Positions 13,706 through 13,938 of a stretch of DNA of 13,938 nucleotides are shown one piece after another. A program made the translations under genes and the position numbers. The notes under the pieces are model-generated. The model saw nothing but the letters and a program-made list of their open reading frames with translations. It did not search any database and was not told the origin of the DNA. Origin of the DNA: Acidobacteriaceae bacterium (GTDB lineage Bacteria; Acidobacteriota; Terriglobia; Terriglobales; Acidobacteriaceae); NCBI GenBank assembly GCA_003132825.1, contig PKYX01000048.1:3797-17734 (forward strand), read 5' to 3'. How positions within the stretch are numbered: the stretch's first letter is position 1; each line of letters begins with the position of its first letter.

Positions 13706-13938
13706 ATGCTCCGAAGGCTAACCACTGGATTGTTCCTGACTGCTTTGCTATCTGCGCAGACGCCCTCGCCAGAGAGCCTGCTGCGCCACGCCACTGAACT
13801 GCAGCAAGCAGGAGACCTCCAGGGAGCCGAGCAAGCCTACCGGGATTTTCTAGCGGTGCGGCCGAATGAGGTAGCGGTCCTGTCCAATCTGGGGGTTCTG
13901 CTCGCCCACCTCGGCCGCTATGATCAGGCCGTCGTCGA
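13706..13938 (+). CDS. Exported TPR-repeat protein (partial, C-terminus off window)
   Basis: The frame from ATG 13706 stays open to the window edge (77 full codons). GGAAG (13691-13695) lies 10 nt upstream. A short signal peptide (MLRRLTTGLFLTALLSAQ) is followed by SLLRHATELQQAGDLQGAEQAYRDFLAVRPNE and VAVLSNLGVLLAHLGRYDQAV, which are one and a half tetratricopeptide repeats with the usual W/L-G-Y-A-F-P pattern (A-x-QAGDLQGAEQAYRDFL-x-x-RP). TPR proteins act as protein-protein docking scaffolds. In Acidobacteriota they often follow Oar-like receptors, but the terminator before this gene shows separate transcription. Function and full length cannot be judged from this fragment. Confidence 0.85.
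   Translation, partial: MLRRLTTGLFLTALLSAQTPSPESLLRHATELQQAGDLQGAEQAYRDFLAVRPNEVAVLSNLGVLLAHLGRYDQAVV

Overview
The window reads as a stretch of an Acidobacteriota (Terriglobia-like) chromosome. This is an inference from gene content: a PknB-type kinase fused to TolB/PD40 repeats, a very large TonB-dependent receptor that starts with a carboxypeptidase-regulatory-like domain (Oar-like), an exported DinB-like protein, a multihaem cytochrome, and a membrane protein with the N-terminal module (KEYTIGVE...DPKKDSIVRVEAHRLR) typical of that phylum. No rRNA, tRNA, CRISPR array, transposase or integrase was seen.

Layout. (1) 1-990: a truncated exported DinB-like gene on the minus strand faces away from a MerR-family regulator on the plus strand. 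A MerR-type promoter/operator with a 19-bp spacer lies in front of the DinB-like gene. (2) 991-1413: a gene-free stretch with a perfect 9-bp inverted repeat and a good sigma70-type promoter for the next gene. (3) 1414-4131: a receptor-like Ser/Thr kinase with about eleven beta-propeller repeats. (4) 4230-5435, minus: a seven-haem exported cytochrome c, convergent with the kinase. (5) 5436-5780: a divergent intergenic region with a 29-bp imperfect palindrome. (6) 5781-8204: an exported GH31 alpha-glycosidase. (7) 8245-9882, minus: a single-pass membrane protein with a putative cytosolic DNA-binding module and two periplasmic malectin domains. (8) 9883-10103: a regulatory region with CGTTAAC direct repeats. 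(9) 10104-13622: the TonB-dependent receptor, closed by a strong intrinsic terminator. (10) 13706-end: the start of an exported TPR protein.

How the genes may work together. The block from 5781 to the right edge looks like a carbohydrate-handling locus: an outer-membrane receptor for uptake, an exported alpha-glycosidase, and a membrane-spanning protein whose malectin domains could sense alpha-glucosides and whose N-terminal domain could act on DNA. The protein shape is that of CadC/ToxR-type one-component regulators, but with a sugar-binding sensor. This link is inference from architecture and adjacency. The left block is a separate MerR-controlled unit. The regulator has a SoxR-like but incomplete cysteine pattern. 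I see no clearly novel multi-gene defence or mobile system. The malectin sensor and the three candidate operators are the most worthwhile leads.
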